DNA of 13,601 nucleotides from an uncultured Bilophila sp. Its GTDB lineage: Bacteria; Desulfobacterota; Desulfovibrionia; Desulfovibrionales; Desulfovibrionaceae. This document shows, piece after piece, positions 5,248-11,998 of the stretch. The stretch covers positions 1 to 13,601 of the forward strand of contig CABKMN010000061.1 in NCBI GenBank assembly GCA_902373525.1, in the 5' to 3' direction. The notes below the pieces were generated by a model. The model saw nothing but the letters and a program-made list of their open reading frames with translations. It had not been told where the DNA came from and searched no databases. The position numbers and the translations under genes were made by a program. How positions within the stretch are numbered: position 1 is the first letter of the stretch; every line of letters starts with the position of its first letter.

Positions 5248-6642
5248 TTATTTGCCGTACTTCTTCCAGAAGTCGCCCCACATGTCTTCGTCGGTGAAGG
5301 TCCAGGGCTCTACGGGCTCGTTGACCCAGGTGACGTTGATGAAGTGCCGCCAGTGGACGTTTTCCGTGGTGCTGTTGCCGCCCCAGGTGCCGCATCCGAG
5401 GGTGGCGGTGGAGGGCATGCGGTTGAAGGGGTGGCCGCCGTTGCCCGCGCTCATGGACTGGCGCACGGTGACGCGGGACGACTTCATGTTGTTGCCGAGG
5501 TATTCGATGTACTCGCGCTTGTAGGTATGGATGCCGCAGGAGTGCCCGCGTCCGACGAGGTTGGTCAGTTCGACGAGGATGCGGTAGGCGTCCATGAAAT
5601 CCTTGGCCTTGTAGACGGTCAGGACCGGGGAAATCTTTTCGTCGTGGAACTTGTCGAACACGATGGGCTCCGTCCCTTCGACGAGCAGGATGTCCGTGCC
5701 TTCGGGGATGTCGATGCCCGCGCCGTCCGCGATGACCTGCGCCGACTTGGCGATGATGTCGGGGTTGAGTGCGACCTTGCCCTTGGCGTTGAGCTTCCAC
5801 ATGTGGTTCTGGAGCTTTTCGCGGTCCTCGCCGGTGACGAGGTGGCAGTGGTTCTTCTTCATTTCGGCCATGAACCGGTCGTAGACGGCTTCGACAGGGA
5901 TGACCGCGTTTTCGGACGAGCAGGAGGTCGCGTAGTCGAACAGCTTGCTGCCGCAGACCATCTTCGCGGCTTCGGCGACGTCGGCGTCTTCGGCGACGAT
6001 GGCGCAGGCGTTGCCCTGCCCGACGCCGTAGGCCGGGGTGCCGCTGGAGTAGGCGGCCCGCACCACCTGACCGCTGCCGGTGGCGACGATGAGATCGGAA
6101 ACCTTCATGAGTTCGGTGATGGCGTCGCGGCTCGGGTCTTCAAGAACCTGAATGAGGTCTTCGGGAGCTCCGACCTTGCGCAGGCCCGCGCGCATCATGT
6201 TGATGGCCTCGGTGGTGCATTTCAGGGCGCGGGAGCTGGGCTTGAAGATGACCGCGTTGCGGCCCTTGAGAATGCCGATGGCCTTGCCGCCGCAGGTGGC
6301 GGTGGGGTTGGTCGCCGGGAGGATGGCGCAGACCACGCCCACGGGCTTGGCGTACTTGGAGATGCCGTTCTTTTCGTCGCGTTCGATGAGGCCGACGCTC
6401 TTGGCTCCCCTGACGTCATGCAGCACGCCGCCGACCTTCCGCTTGTGCTTGATGATCTTGCTTTCGACGTTGCCGAAGCCGGTTTCCTCGACGGCCATCT
6501 TGGCGAGCTTGGCGATATTCTCGTCCTCGTAGACTTCCCAGCCTATGGCGAGACAGACTTCGTCGATCTGCTCCTGCGTGTAGTTGTTGACGGCTTCCTG
6601 CGCCTTGCGGGCCAACTCCATCTGTTCGCTCACGGTCTTCAT
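5248..6642 (-). CDS. sauS: Sulfoacetaldehyde dehydrogenase (acylating), SauS
   Basis: This 464-residue CoA-dependent aldehyde dehydrogenase interconverts sulfoacetyl-CoA and sulfoacetaldehyde; in a sulfoacetate pathway it runs in the reducing direction. It shows P-A-T-N-P-T-A-T near 109-116, F-K-P-S-S-R-A near 133-139, T-G-S-G near 188-191, and the catalytic cysteine C241 in A-T-S-C-S-S-E-N. The C-terminus, G-C-G-T-W-G-G-N-S-T-T-E-N-V-H-W-R-H, is the part that points me to SauS rather than propanal or acetaldehyde dehydrogenase. ATG at 6642 has AAAGGAG upstream at good spacing. An in-frame ATG at 6717 would add 25 residues but has no ribosome-binding site and falls close to the predicted transcript start. 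No microcompartment-targeting extension or shell gene is present. A -24/-12 promoter and an upstream palindrome are shared with tctA. SauS from sequence memory is likely but not proven; other acylating ALDHs are close relatives. Confidence 0.85.
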   Translation of the reverse strand: MKTVSEQMELARKAQEAVNNYTQEQIDEVCLAIGWEVYEDENIAKLAKMAVEETGFGNVESKIIKHKRKVGGVLHDVRGAKSVGLIERDEKNGISKYAKPVGVVCAILPATNPTATCGGKAIGILKGRNAVIFKPSSRALKCTTEAINMMRAGLRKVGAPEDLIQVLEDPSRDAITELMKVSDLIVATGSGQVVRAAYSSGTPAYGVGQGNACAIVAEDADVAEAAKMVCGSKLFDYATSCSSENAVIPVEAVYDRFMAEMKKNHCHLVTGEDREKLQNHMWKLNAKGKVALNPDIIAKSAQVIADGAGIDIPEGTDILLVEGTEPIVFDKFHDEKISPVLTVYKAKDFMDAYRILVELTNLVGRGHSCGIHTYKREYIEYLGNNMKSSRVTVRQSMSAGNGGHPFNRMPSTATLGCGTWGGNSTTENVHWRHFINVTWVNEPVEPWTFTDEDMWGDFWKKYGK

Positions 6643-6677
6643 GAACAAGCTCCTTTGTGATCGCTGCTGGAAATGTA

Positions 6678-6690
6678 TCGGACTGTCCGA
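6678..6690. repeat. 13-bp palindrome in the sauS leader
   Basis: TCGGAC, one T, then GTCCGA: a perfect palindrome centred on 6684, between the predicted transcription start and the sauS start codon. The central base makes a tight RNA loop unlikely without opening pairs, so a DNA-binding operator is as plausible as an RNA element. It contains the GTCCGA/TCGGAC letters also seen in the activator palindromes. Confidence 0.35.
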
Positions 6691-6692
6691 GG

Positions 6693-6728
6693 GGTGAACG
6701 GCGTCCGGTGACCTCATGTTCGTTCACC
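6693..6728 (-). promoter_or_regulatory. 5' leader stem-loop of the sauS mRNA
   Basis: GGTGAACG (6693-6700) and CGTTCACC (6721-6728) are perfect 8-base inverted repeats separated by 20 bases. With the -12 element at 6739-6740, transcription on the minus strand should start near 6727, placing this stem at the very 5' end of the mRNA. Such leaders often stabilise transcripts; that is inference. Confidence 0.4.
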
Positions 6729-6736
6729 TTTTCACA

Positions 6737-6754
6737 TAGCAGATAACGTGCCGT
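6737..6754 (-). promoter_or_regulatory. Sigma-54 (-24/-12) promoter of sauS
   Basis: On the minus strand the sequence reads CGGCACGTTATCTGCTA, giving GG (6752-6751), exactly ten bases, then GC (6740-6739). This matches the sigma-54 consensus core GGCACG-N4-nTGCt well at the -24 half and reasonably at the -12 half. The sigma-54 activator gene lies upstream in the same cluster, and an 18-bp palindrome sits about 140-160 bp upstream. Confidence 0.72.
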
Positions 6755-6892
6755 TCTGCCGCGAAAAACGTCTCGAACGAGGACGTCACGGGGAAATGCT
6801 GTGTTTTTCACAAGTTAGAAAACGGAAGGAAAAGAGCGGCCTGCATCGTCCCTGTCGGGGAGTGTCGTAAAAGAAAGACATGTCTGTAGACC

Positions 6893-6910
6893 TGTCTGGA
6901 TTTTCGGACA
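6893..6910. promoter_or_regulatory. Upstream activator site (UAS) for sauS
   Basis: TGTCTGGATTTTCGGACA is an 18-bp near-palindrome, flanked by CC and GG that extend the symmetry. It shares its plan with the two sites upstream of tctA (10240-10257 and 10270-10287). It lies about 140-160 bp upstream of the -24 box, a usual UAS distance. An extra TGTCTG half-site occurs at 6881-6886. Confidence 0.68.
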
Positions 6911-6981
6911 GGCGGCCGGAAGCGCGGGAGCGGACGGGGCGGCAGGGAGGAAGGCGCGGGCGGAGAAGGGCCCGGAACGCA

Positions 6982-7011
6982 CGAAGCCGGAGAGCGGACT
7001 CTCCGGCTTCG
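6982..7011 (-). terminator. 13-bp hairpin downstream of tctC
   Basis: CGAAGCCGGAGAG (6982-6994) and CTCTCCGGCTTCG (6999-7011) form a perfect 13-bp stem with a four-base loop, about 52 bases past the tctC stop. No T-run follows on the minus strand, but the position between two independently promoted units suggests transcription termination or 3'-end protection. Confidence 0.55.
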
Positions 7012-7062
7012 CAGGGACGGCCTGTCGGCCTCGGCACGGGAAAGAGCTTTCCCGGTGGTGGG

Positions 7063-8034
7063 TTACTTCCGCAGATCGGACAGCAGGGCCTTGAGGGTTT
7101 CGTGCTTCTTCTGGAACATTTCCTGAACCTGCGCGCGGTCGAGGATCAGCATGGGGCTGCCGCTGTCGTGCATGCGCTTGACGACTTCGGGGTCGTTGAA
7201 CATGACGGGCACGATCTTGGCGGCCTTGTCCACGATGGACGGATCGACGCCCTTGGGGAGCGCGTAGCCGCGGAAGTTCACGCTGGCGTCGTCCACGTCG
7301 TAGCCGAGTTCCTTGAGGGTGGGCACGTCGGGCAGGTATTCATGACGCTTCACGTCGGCGATGGCGAGGATGGTCAGGCGATCCTGCGAACGGTAGACGT
7401 CGGCGAGGTTGTTGAACCCGGCGATGACCTTGCCGCTCAGGACGTTCTGGATGGCTTCGGTGCCGCCCTTTTCGGGGATGTAGCTCATCTTGACGCCGGC
7501 GGCCTTCTGGAGCTGGAGGGTCGCGATGTGGTGGCCCACATAGAGGCCCGCGCCGTTGATGGTGACCTTGCCGGGGTTTTCCTTGGCGAACGTCATGAGT
7601 TCGGCGACGGTCTTGTACTTGCTGTTCTTGGGAACGATGAGGACGGCGGGGTCCGCGCCCCAGTTGGCGAGGGGTTCAAAGGTGTCCACGCTGAACTTGG
7701 TCTTGTTCACGATGGACTGGGCGATGAAGTGGGGCATGTTGTAGGCGGTCATGGTCAGGCCGTCCTTGCTGCCGCGTTCCATAACCCAGTTCCAGCCGGT
7801 CATGCCGCCCGCGCCGGGCTTGTTGAGGATGACGATGGGCTGGCCGAAATACTTTTTGTCCTGCGCCACAAGGGCGGAGAGGCGCGCCTGAAGGTCGGTG
7901 GCGCCGCCGGGCGTATAACAGACCACGAGGCTGATGGGGCCGGACGGATAGGCGTCGGCGGGGCTTTCGGCCTTGGCGAAGGTGGCGCCGAGCAGCAGGG
8001 CCGCACAGAACAGGGTGGCGAGAAGGCGTCTCAT
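7063..8034 (-). CDS. Tripartite tricarboxylate-type (TTT) transporter, periplasmic binding subunit (TctC-like)
   Basis: This 323-residue secreted protein matches the TctC/Bug family in length and order. A signal peptide ends near residue 22 (A-K-A), followed by Y-P-S-G-P-I-S-L-V-V-C-Y-T-P-G-G-A-T-D, the conserved first strand and ligand loop (usually P-x-x-x-G-G-x-x-D), and N-K-P-G-A-G-G, the second conserved loop. It would capture the substrate in the periplasm and deliver it to the TctA/TctB membrane part. ATG at 8034 is preceded by a strong AGGAGG; the longer in-frame extension to 8181 runs back into tctB and is rejected. The gene follows tctB by 40 bases. The substrate is inferred to be sulfoacetate from sauS and the shared regulation. 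Members of the family carry citrate, terephthalate and other carboxylates, so the assignment is contextual. Confidence 0.9.
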   Translation of the reverse strand: MRRLLATLFCAALLLGATFAKAESPADAYPSGPISLVVCYTPGGATDLQARLSALVAQDKKYFGQPIVILNKPGAGGMTGWNWVMERGSKDGLTMTAYNMPHFIAQSIVNKTKFSVDTFEPLANWGADPAVLIVPKNSKYKTVAELMTFAKENPGKVTINGAGLYVGHHIATLQLQKAAGVKMSYIPEKGGTEAIQNVLSGKVIAGFNNLADVYRSQDRLTILAIADVKRHEYLPDVPTLKELGYDVDDASVNFRGYALPKGVDPSIVDKAAKIVPVMFNDPEVVKRMHDSGSPMLILDRAQVQEMFQKKHETLKALLSDLRK

Positions 8035-8074
8035 GGTTCCTCCTGGGAAGGGTTGGTGTGCGTTGTGAAAGGCG

Positions 8075-8530
8075 TCAGATGCCGAGGATGCCCTTGGGAA
8101 TCTGGACGGCCAGCAGGACGGTGAACAGACAGTACAGGAAGGCGATGCACAGGAAACAGATGAGGATGCGCTTGGCCGCACCCTTCAGGGTGACTTCCAT
8201 CGGCTGCGCGATCAGGGTGGCGAGGATGAAGTAGACGAGGGAACCGGGATAAAAGCCCACGGTCTGGAGTGTGAACAGATAGATCACGGTCAGGACGAAC
8301 AGGATGAGCACGCGCCACAGAGGGTAGCCCTTGAGGCTCATTTTGACGTCCATCTTCGCGGCGTGGCGCAGACCGGCAAGAATATACTGCCCGACGTTGA
8401 AGACGCCCATGCAGATCAGCAGCAGGAGCGGGACGACCTGCGATTCGCCTTCGAGGTGGGTCAGGGGAACGGCGAAGCAGACGATGATCGCGGTCATGAC
8501 CAGCGCGCTGAAGAATTCCTTGTACAGCAT
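8075..8530 (-). CDS. TTT transporter small membrane subunit (TctB-like)
   Basis: At 151 residues this is the usual size of TctB. It has four to five hydrophobic segments, near residues 8-27, 32-52, 72-90, 94-112 and 121-145, with the charged loop K-M-D-V-K-M-S-L-K-G between the second and third. The sequence itself is poorly conserved in the family, so the call rests on size, membrane topology and position between tctA and tctC. ATG at 8530 has AGGAG upstream and starts 12 bases after the tctA stop codon, consistent with one transcript. It would form the cytoplasmic-membrane complex with TctA for sodium- or proton-driven uptake. Confidence 0.85.
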   Translation of the reverse strand: MLYKEFFSALVMTAIIVCFAVPLTHLEGESQVVPLLLLICMGVFNVGQYILAGLRHAAKMDVKMSLKGYPLWRVLILFVLTVIYLFTLQTVGFYPGSLVYFILATLIAQPMEVTLKGAAKRILICFLCIAFLYCLFTVLLAVQIPKGILGI

Positions 8531-8542
8531 GATCGACTCCTG

Positions 8543-10060
8543 CTAGTTGGCGGCCGCGGCCTTTCTGGCGTGATTGCGCATATACTTGACTTCGCTGTAG
8601 ATGCCCCAGAAGAGGGAGAGCAGGCACAGGATGATGAGCGCGATGTTCAGGCCGCCCGTGAAGAAGTAGCTGAACACTCCGACGTCGGTGTCCGCGATCA
8701 TCTTGCCGCGCAGGAAATTCTCTTCCGCGATGGGGCCGAGGATGATCCCGAGCACGATGGGCGCGCTCGGGAAGCCGAAGCGCGAGAGGACGAACATCGC
8801 CACGCCGAGGACGAACATGATGATGACGTCTTCATAGCTGTTCTGCACGCAGTAGGAGCCGAACACGCACAGGACCATGACGGCGGCGAACATGATGTAG
8901 TTCGGCGCGTTGGTGACGAAGTGCGAATAGCGGGAAGCCAGAATGCCGAAGAAGAACATGGCGAACTGCGCCAGCAGCAGGCCGCTGATGAACGTATAGG
9001 TGATGTCGGCCTTTTCGGTGAACAGGTCGGGGCCGGGGAACAGGCCGTGGATGAGCAGGCCGCCGAGCAGGACCGCCGCGGTGGGGCTGCCGGGGATGCT
9101 CAGGGTGAGCAGGGGGATCAGGGCCGGAGCGACCGTGGCGTTGTTGGCGCATTCCGCCGCGCAGACGCCTTCGGGATCGCCGGTGCCGAACCGGTCGGGG
9201 TTCTTGTCGAACTTCTTGGTCTGGTCATAGGACATGAGCCCTGCGACCTGTCCGCCCGCGCCGGGGATGGCCCCGATGATCGTGCCGATGAGGCTTCCGA
9301 TGGTCAGGGTACGCAGATAGTTGCGGTGCGCCTTGACGACGCGCAGGAGCATGCCCTTCTGGGGCTTGAAGGTCAGCTTTTCGATGATGACGTGGGAGTC
9401 GGCCATCAGTTCGATGATTTGGGGAACGGCGAAAAGGCCGATGAGCGCGGGGACGAGAGCGATGCCGCCGTTCAGCGCCTCATGGATGACGAAGCGCGGT
9501 TCGCCGGTCAGGGTGCTGTAGCCCACCGTGGACAGCAGCATGCCGAGCGCGCCGCCGAACAGCCCCTTGAGCATGGCCCCCGAGGACAGGCCCGTGATGA
9601 CCGTGATGCCGAAGATGGCGGTCCAGAAGAGTTCGGACGGACCGAAGCGCATGGCGAATTCGGCCAGCGGAGGCGAGAACAGGATCATGACGAGCACGCC
9701 GAACACGCCGCCGATGAGCGAACTGAAAAAGACGGTGTACAGGGCTTCCTGCGCCCGTCCCTTTTTGGCCATGGCCCCTCCGTCGAAGAGGGTGGCGATG
9801 CTTGAGGGCGCACCGGGAATGCTCAGCAGGATGGCCGAGATGGAACCGCCCGCCACGGCGCTGGTATACACGGCGCCGAGAAGGATGAGGCTGGTGGCCG
9901 GAGGCAGATAGAAGGTAAAGGGGACCAGCAGGGCCACGGCCATGGTCGGGCTGAGTCCGGGCATGGCGCCGAAGAACAAGCCCCCGGCGGACGCCGCCAG
10001 CAGCACGGCGATGTTGGTCCACGAGAGAGCCGCTGGGAAATAGGTAAAAAACTGTTCCAC
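8543..10060 (-). CDS. TTT transporter large membrane subunit (TctA-like)
   Basis: This 505-residue membrane protein is the transport-conducting subunit. It shows the TctA signature G-A-M-P-G-L-S-P-T-M-A-V-A-L-L near residues 29-43, A-G-G-S-I-S-A-I-L-L-S-I-P-G near 70-83, and a second repeat G-A-I-P-G-A-G-G near 270 followed by E-C-A-N-N-A. The last is E-A-A-N-N-A in most members I remember, so the cysteine is a small oddity. GTG at 10060 is chosen because AAAGGAG lies seven to eight bases upstream and it gives the normal N-terminus (E-Q-F-F-T-Y-F); the longer extension to 10159 overlaps the promoter. It is the first gene of tctABC and lies behind a sigma-54 promoter (10118-10133) with tandem upstream palindromes. 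The predicted role is uptake of a sulfonate such as sulfoacetate. Confidence 0.92.
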   Translation of the reverse strand: MEQFFTYFPAALSWTNIAVLLAASAGGLFFGAMPGLSPTMAVALLVPFTFYLPPATSLILLGAVYTSAVAGGSISAILLSIPGAPSSIATLFDGGAMAKKGRAQEALYTVFFSSLIGGVFGVLVMILFSPPLAEFAMRFGPSELFWTAIFGITVITGLSSGAMLKGLFGGALGMLLSTVGYSTLTGEPRFVIHEALNGGIALVPALIGLFAVPQIIELMADSHVIIEKLTFKPQKGMLLRVVKAHRNYLRTLTIGSLIGTIIGAIPGAGGQVAGLMSYDQTKKFDKNPDRFGTGDPEGVCAAECANNATVAPALIPLLTLSIPGSPTAAVLLGGLLIHGLFPGPDLFTEKADITYTFISGLLLAQFAMFFFGILASRYSHFVTNAPNYIMFAAVMVLCVFGSYCVQNSYEDVIIMFVLGVAMFVLSRFGFPSAPIVLGIILGPIAEENFLRGKMIADTDVGVFSYFFTGGLNIALIILCLLSLFWGIYSEVKYMRNHARKAAAAN

Positions 10061-10117
10061 GGAAGTCTCCTTTGGGGTATGGCAGACGTCGTCGTTGGTT
10101 TTGCTTGTTCTTTTTTT

Positions 10118-10133
10118 AGCAAATGACATGCCA
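10118..10133 (-). promoter_or_regulatory. Sigma-54 (-24/-12) promoter of tctABC
   Basis: On the minus strand the sequence reads TGGCATGTCATTTGCT. It matches the sigma-54 consensus TGGCAyG-N4-TTGCW at nearly every position, with GG (10132-10131), ten bases, then GC (10120-10119). Transcription would start near 10107, giving a leader of about 47 bases to the GTG at 10060. Confidence 0.87.
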
Positions 10134-10239
10134 CAAAGGCGCAAGGATTCCGGGCGCAACTATCATCGCTTTTTGACATGATTTCGAGTAGGATAGCTGA
10201 GAATGCCCTACCGTATGCCGTCGGGCTTGTCCAGACAGA

Positions 10240-10257
10240 TGTCCGAATATCTGGACA
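10240..10257. promoter_or_regulatory. Upstream activator site 1 for tctABC
   Basis: TGTCCGAATATCTGGACA is an 18-bp palindrome with near-perfect symmetry; the outer ATGTCC / GGACAT arms are exact. It is centred about 118 bp upstream of the -24 GG and 30 bp from the second site, so both lie on the same helix face. A further half-site, TGTCCAGACA, lies at 10228-10237. Confidence 0.7.
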
Positions 10258-10269
10258 TGACTGGCGGTA

Positions 10270-10287
10270 TGTCTGGATATCCATACA
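10270..10287. promoter_or_regulatory. Upstream activator site 2 for tctABC
   Basis: TGTCTGGATATCCATACA is a palindrome with one mismatched pair. It differs from the sauS site (6893-6910) at only four of 18 positions. Together the three sites define TGTCYGRATWTYCRKACA approximately, with TNTGGACA or ATACA variation on the right arm. The expected ligand is the sigma-54 activator encoded just upstream. Confidence 0.7.
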
Positions 10288-10288
10288 G

Positions 10289-10320
10289 AACACGGCGTAT
10301 CGCGAACGGTACGCCGTGTT
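10289..10320. repeat. 11-bp inverted repeat next to the activator sites
   Basis: AACACGGCGTA (10289-10299) and TACGCCGTGTT (10310-10320) are exact reverse complements with a ten-base spacer. No T-run follows on the minus strand. It lies 287 bases past the end of the activator gene and directly beside UAS 2, so it may be a terminator for the activator transcript or another protein-binding site. Confidence 0.5.
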
Positions 10321-10606
10321 GCTGCAATATGCTGAAAAATATGGATGTTGAGTTTGCTTCCGTGAAGGCGCGTCACGCACGATCCCGGAAGCGGTCAGGG
10401 ACGATGGGGAAACGGCTTGTTCTTTTCGAAACAGGTGTCCGGCTCGGAGTGAGGAATGGCGGCATTCGGAACGGATTGCTTGCCGGGAAGCGCCGTTACG
10501 GCGTGGGCGTGGCCGAAGCGTACGACGGACCGCCGCGCTTCGTCACAGTGTCCGCTGTCCCTGAACCGGTGCGCCTGTCGATACCCTCTTGCACGCAGAG
10601 TGTGGA

Positions 10607-11998
10607 TCAAACCGTTCCCGAGTTCCTTCGGATGCCGAATTTATGCATTTTTTCGTAGATGCTGGCTCGGGATATGCCGAGGACGCGAGCGGTCCGGGCC
10701 ACGTTCCAGTTTTGTTCGTTGAGCGCGATCAGGATGGTCTGCGCCTCGCTGCTCTTGACCACGGACTGGAGCTTGCCGCCGGTTTCGGCGTGTTCGGCGG
10801 CGATGGCCTGATGGCGCAGCTCCTGCGGGAGGTCCGCCAGCGTGATCTGGTTGTTCTGGCACAGGCTCAGGGCCCGGATGATCACGTTGCGGAGTTCGCG
10901 GATGTTGCCGGGCCACGGGTAGCTCATGAGCACGTTCATGGCGCTGACGGTGCATCGGACGTTCTCGCCGCCCATGCGGTTGAGGAAGTCGTTGACGATC
11001 ATGGGGATGTCTTCGGTGCGCTCGCACAGCGGCGGCAGGTTCAGCGTCAGCGGGTTGATGCGGTAATACAGGTCCTCGCGGAAGGTGCCCGCCGCGATCA
11101 TGCTCCGAAGGTCGCGGTTGGTGGCCGCGACGAGGCGGAAATCCACGGGACGGGGCTGTGACGAACCGAGACGGCGGATCGTCTTTTCCTCAAGCACGCG
11201 GAGCAGCTTGACCTGCGCGTGCAGGGGCAGGTCGCCCACTTCGTCGAGGAACAGGGTTCCCTGATCCGCCAGCTCGATCTGGCCGATCTTGCCGTCCTTG
11301 TGCGCGCCGGAGAACGCGCCGGGAACGTAGCCGAACACTTCGGATTCAAAGAGTTCCTTGGGAATGGCGGCGCAGTTGATCCCCACGAAGGGGCCGTCCG
11401 GGCGGTTGCTCGCCATGTGGATGGCGCTGGCCGCCAGTTCCTTGCCCGTGCCCGTCGCGCCGAGGATGAGCACCGGCGAATCCGTGCGGGCGTAGCGCAG
11501 CAGGTAGGACTTGAACGCGGTGATGGCCGGGCTGTTGCCCAGAATGGAGTCGATGGAATAGCTGGCCCGGAGCGCGCTTTTGATGCGCCGGGCGTAGGCG
11601 TTGACCTTCCTGTCGAGGAACTCCACGCGCTGGAGGAGCGCCTGCACCTGTTCCGGCGTGTCGAACAGGGTCATGGACAGCGCGCCGACCACCTCTCCGG
11701 CTTCGTCGCGGAGCGGGATGCGATTGACGAGGAGTTTCGTCTCGCTGTTGTGTATTTGACGCCACGCGCCCAAATCCGGCTCGCCGGAGGCGATGACCGC
11801 CGGGATTCCCGAGTCGGGGATGAAGTCCGTGATATGCCTGCCGATGGCGTTTTCCGGACGGATACGCAGATAGTTGGCGTAGGCGTCGTTGATGAAGCGG
11901 ATGATGCCCTCCCTGTCGCAGATGAAGAGTCCTGTGGGCAGGTTGCTCATGGCAAGTTCGAGGAGGCTGTTGGCCGTTTTCTGCGAGATGTCCGTCAT
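10607..11998 (-). CDS. PAS-domain sigma-54-dependent transcriptional activator
   Basis: This 463-residue enhancer-binding protein drives sigma-54 promoters by ATP hydrolysis. An N-terminal PAS domain spans about residues 13-115. The AAA+ domain spans about 150-385, with Walker A G-A-T-G-T-G-K-E (180-187), the sigma-54 contact loop G-A-F-S-G-A (227-232; most activators have G-A-F-T-G-A) and Walker B L-F-L-D-E-V-G-D (249-256). A Fis-type helix-turn-helix lies at about 428-456 (W-N-V-A-R-T-A-R-V-L-G-I-S-R-A-S-I-Y). There is no phosphoacceptor receiver domain, so it probably senses a ligand or redox state directly through the PAS domain. ATG at 11998 has AGGA upstream; a longer in-frame start at 12073 is rejected. 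It lies immediately upstream of tctABC and is the natural ligand for the shared palindromes at tctA and sauS. The effector (sulfoacetate or a CoA derivative) is inference. Confidence 0.9.
   Translation of the reverse strand: MTDISQKTANSLLELAMSNLPTGLFICDREGIIRFINDAYANYLRIRPENAIGRHITDFIPDSGIPAVIASGEPDLGAWRQIHNSETKLLVNRIPLRDEAGEVVGALSMTLFDTPEQVQALLQRVEFLDRKVNAYARRIKSALRASYSIDSILGNSPAITAFKSYLLRYARTDSPVLILGATGTGKELAASAIHMASNRPDGPFVGINCAAIPKELFESEVFGYVPGAFSGAHKDGKIGQIELADQGTLFLDEVGDLPLHAQVKLLRVLEEKTIRRLGSSQPRPVDFRLVAATNRDLRSMIAAGTFREDLYYRINPLTLNLPPLCERTEDIPMIVNDFLNRMGGENVRCTVSAMNVLMSYPWPGNIRELRNVIIRALSLCQNNQITLADLPQELRHQAIAAEHAETGGKLQSVVKSSEAQTILIALNEQNWNVARTARVLGISRASIYEKMHKFGIRRNSGTV

Larger units (their letters stand above)
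6643..7062. other. Regulatory region upstream of sauS
   Basis: This 420-bp gap between tctC and sauS contains no supported gene. On the minus strand, in order, it holds a strong hairpin after tctC (6982-7011), the upstream activator palindrome (6893-6910) with an extra half-site (6881-6886), the -24/-12 promoter (6737-6754), a leader stem-loop (6693-6728), a 13-bp palindrome (6678-6690) and the sauS ribosome-binding site (around 6650-6656). Confidence 0.7.
10061..10606. other. Regulatory region between the activator gene and tctA
   Basis: This 546-bp gap has no convincing gene. From the tctA side it holds the ribosome-binding site, the -24/-12 promoter (10118-10133), about 105 bp of spacer, the two activator palindromes (10240-10257, 10270-10287) with an extra half-site (10228-10237), and an 11-bp inverted repeat (10289-10320). 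In 10321-10606 I see no promoter, terminator or ORF that I can support. Confidence 0.65.

Noticed and set aside
6643..6717. 25-residue N-terminal extension of SauS (microcompartment targeting peptide)
   Set aside because: The upstream ATG at 6717 has no ribosome-binding site and lies about 10 bases from the predicted transcript start. The peptide is not amphipathic in the manner of encapsulation peptides, and no shell genes are present.
8363..9805. Long plus-strand ORF (480 codons) opposite tctA/tctB
   Set aside because: It is rich in E, D, H, A and Q, is an antisense shadow of GC-rich coding sequence, and has no recognisable domain or start signals. The minus strand encodes clear TctA.
10203..10658. 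Plus-strand ORF in the gap before the activator
   Set aside because: It begins inside the activator palindromes, overlaps the end of the activator gene, and has no ribosome-binding site or recognisable domain.
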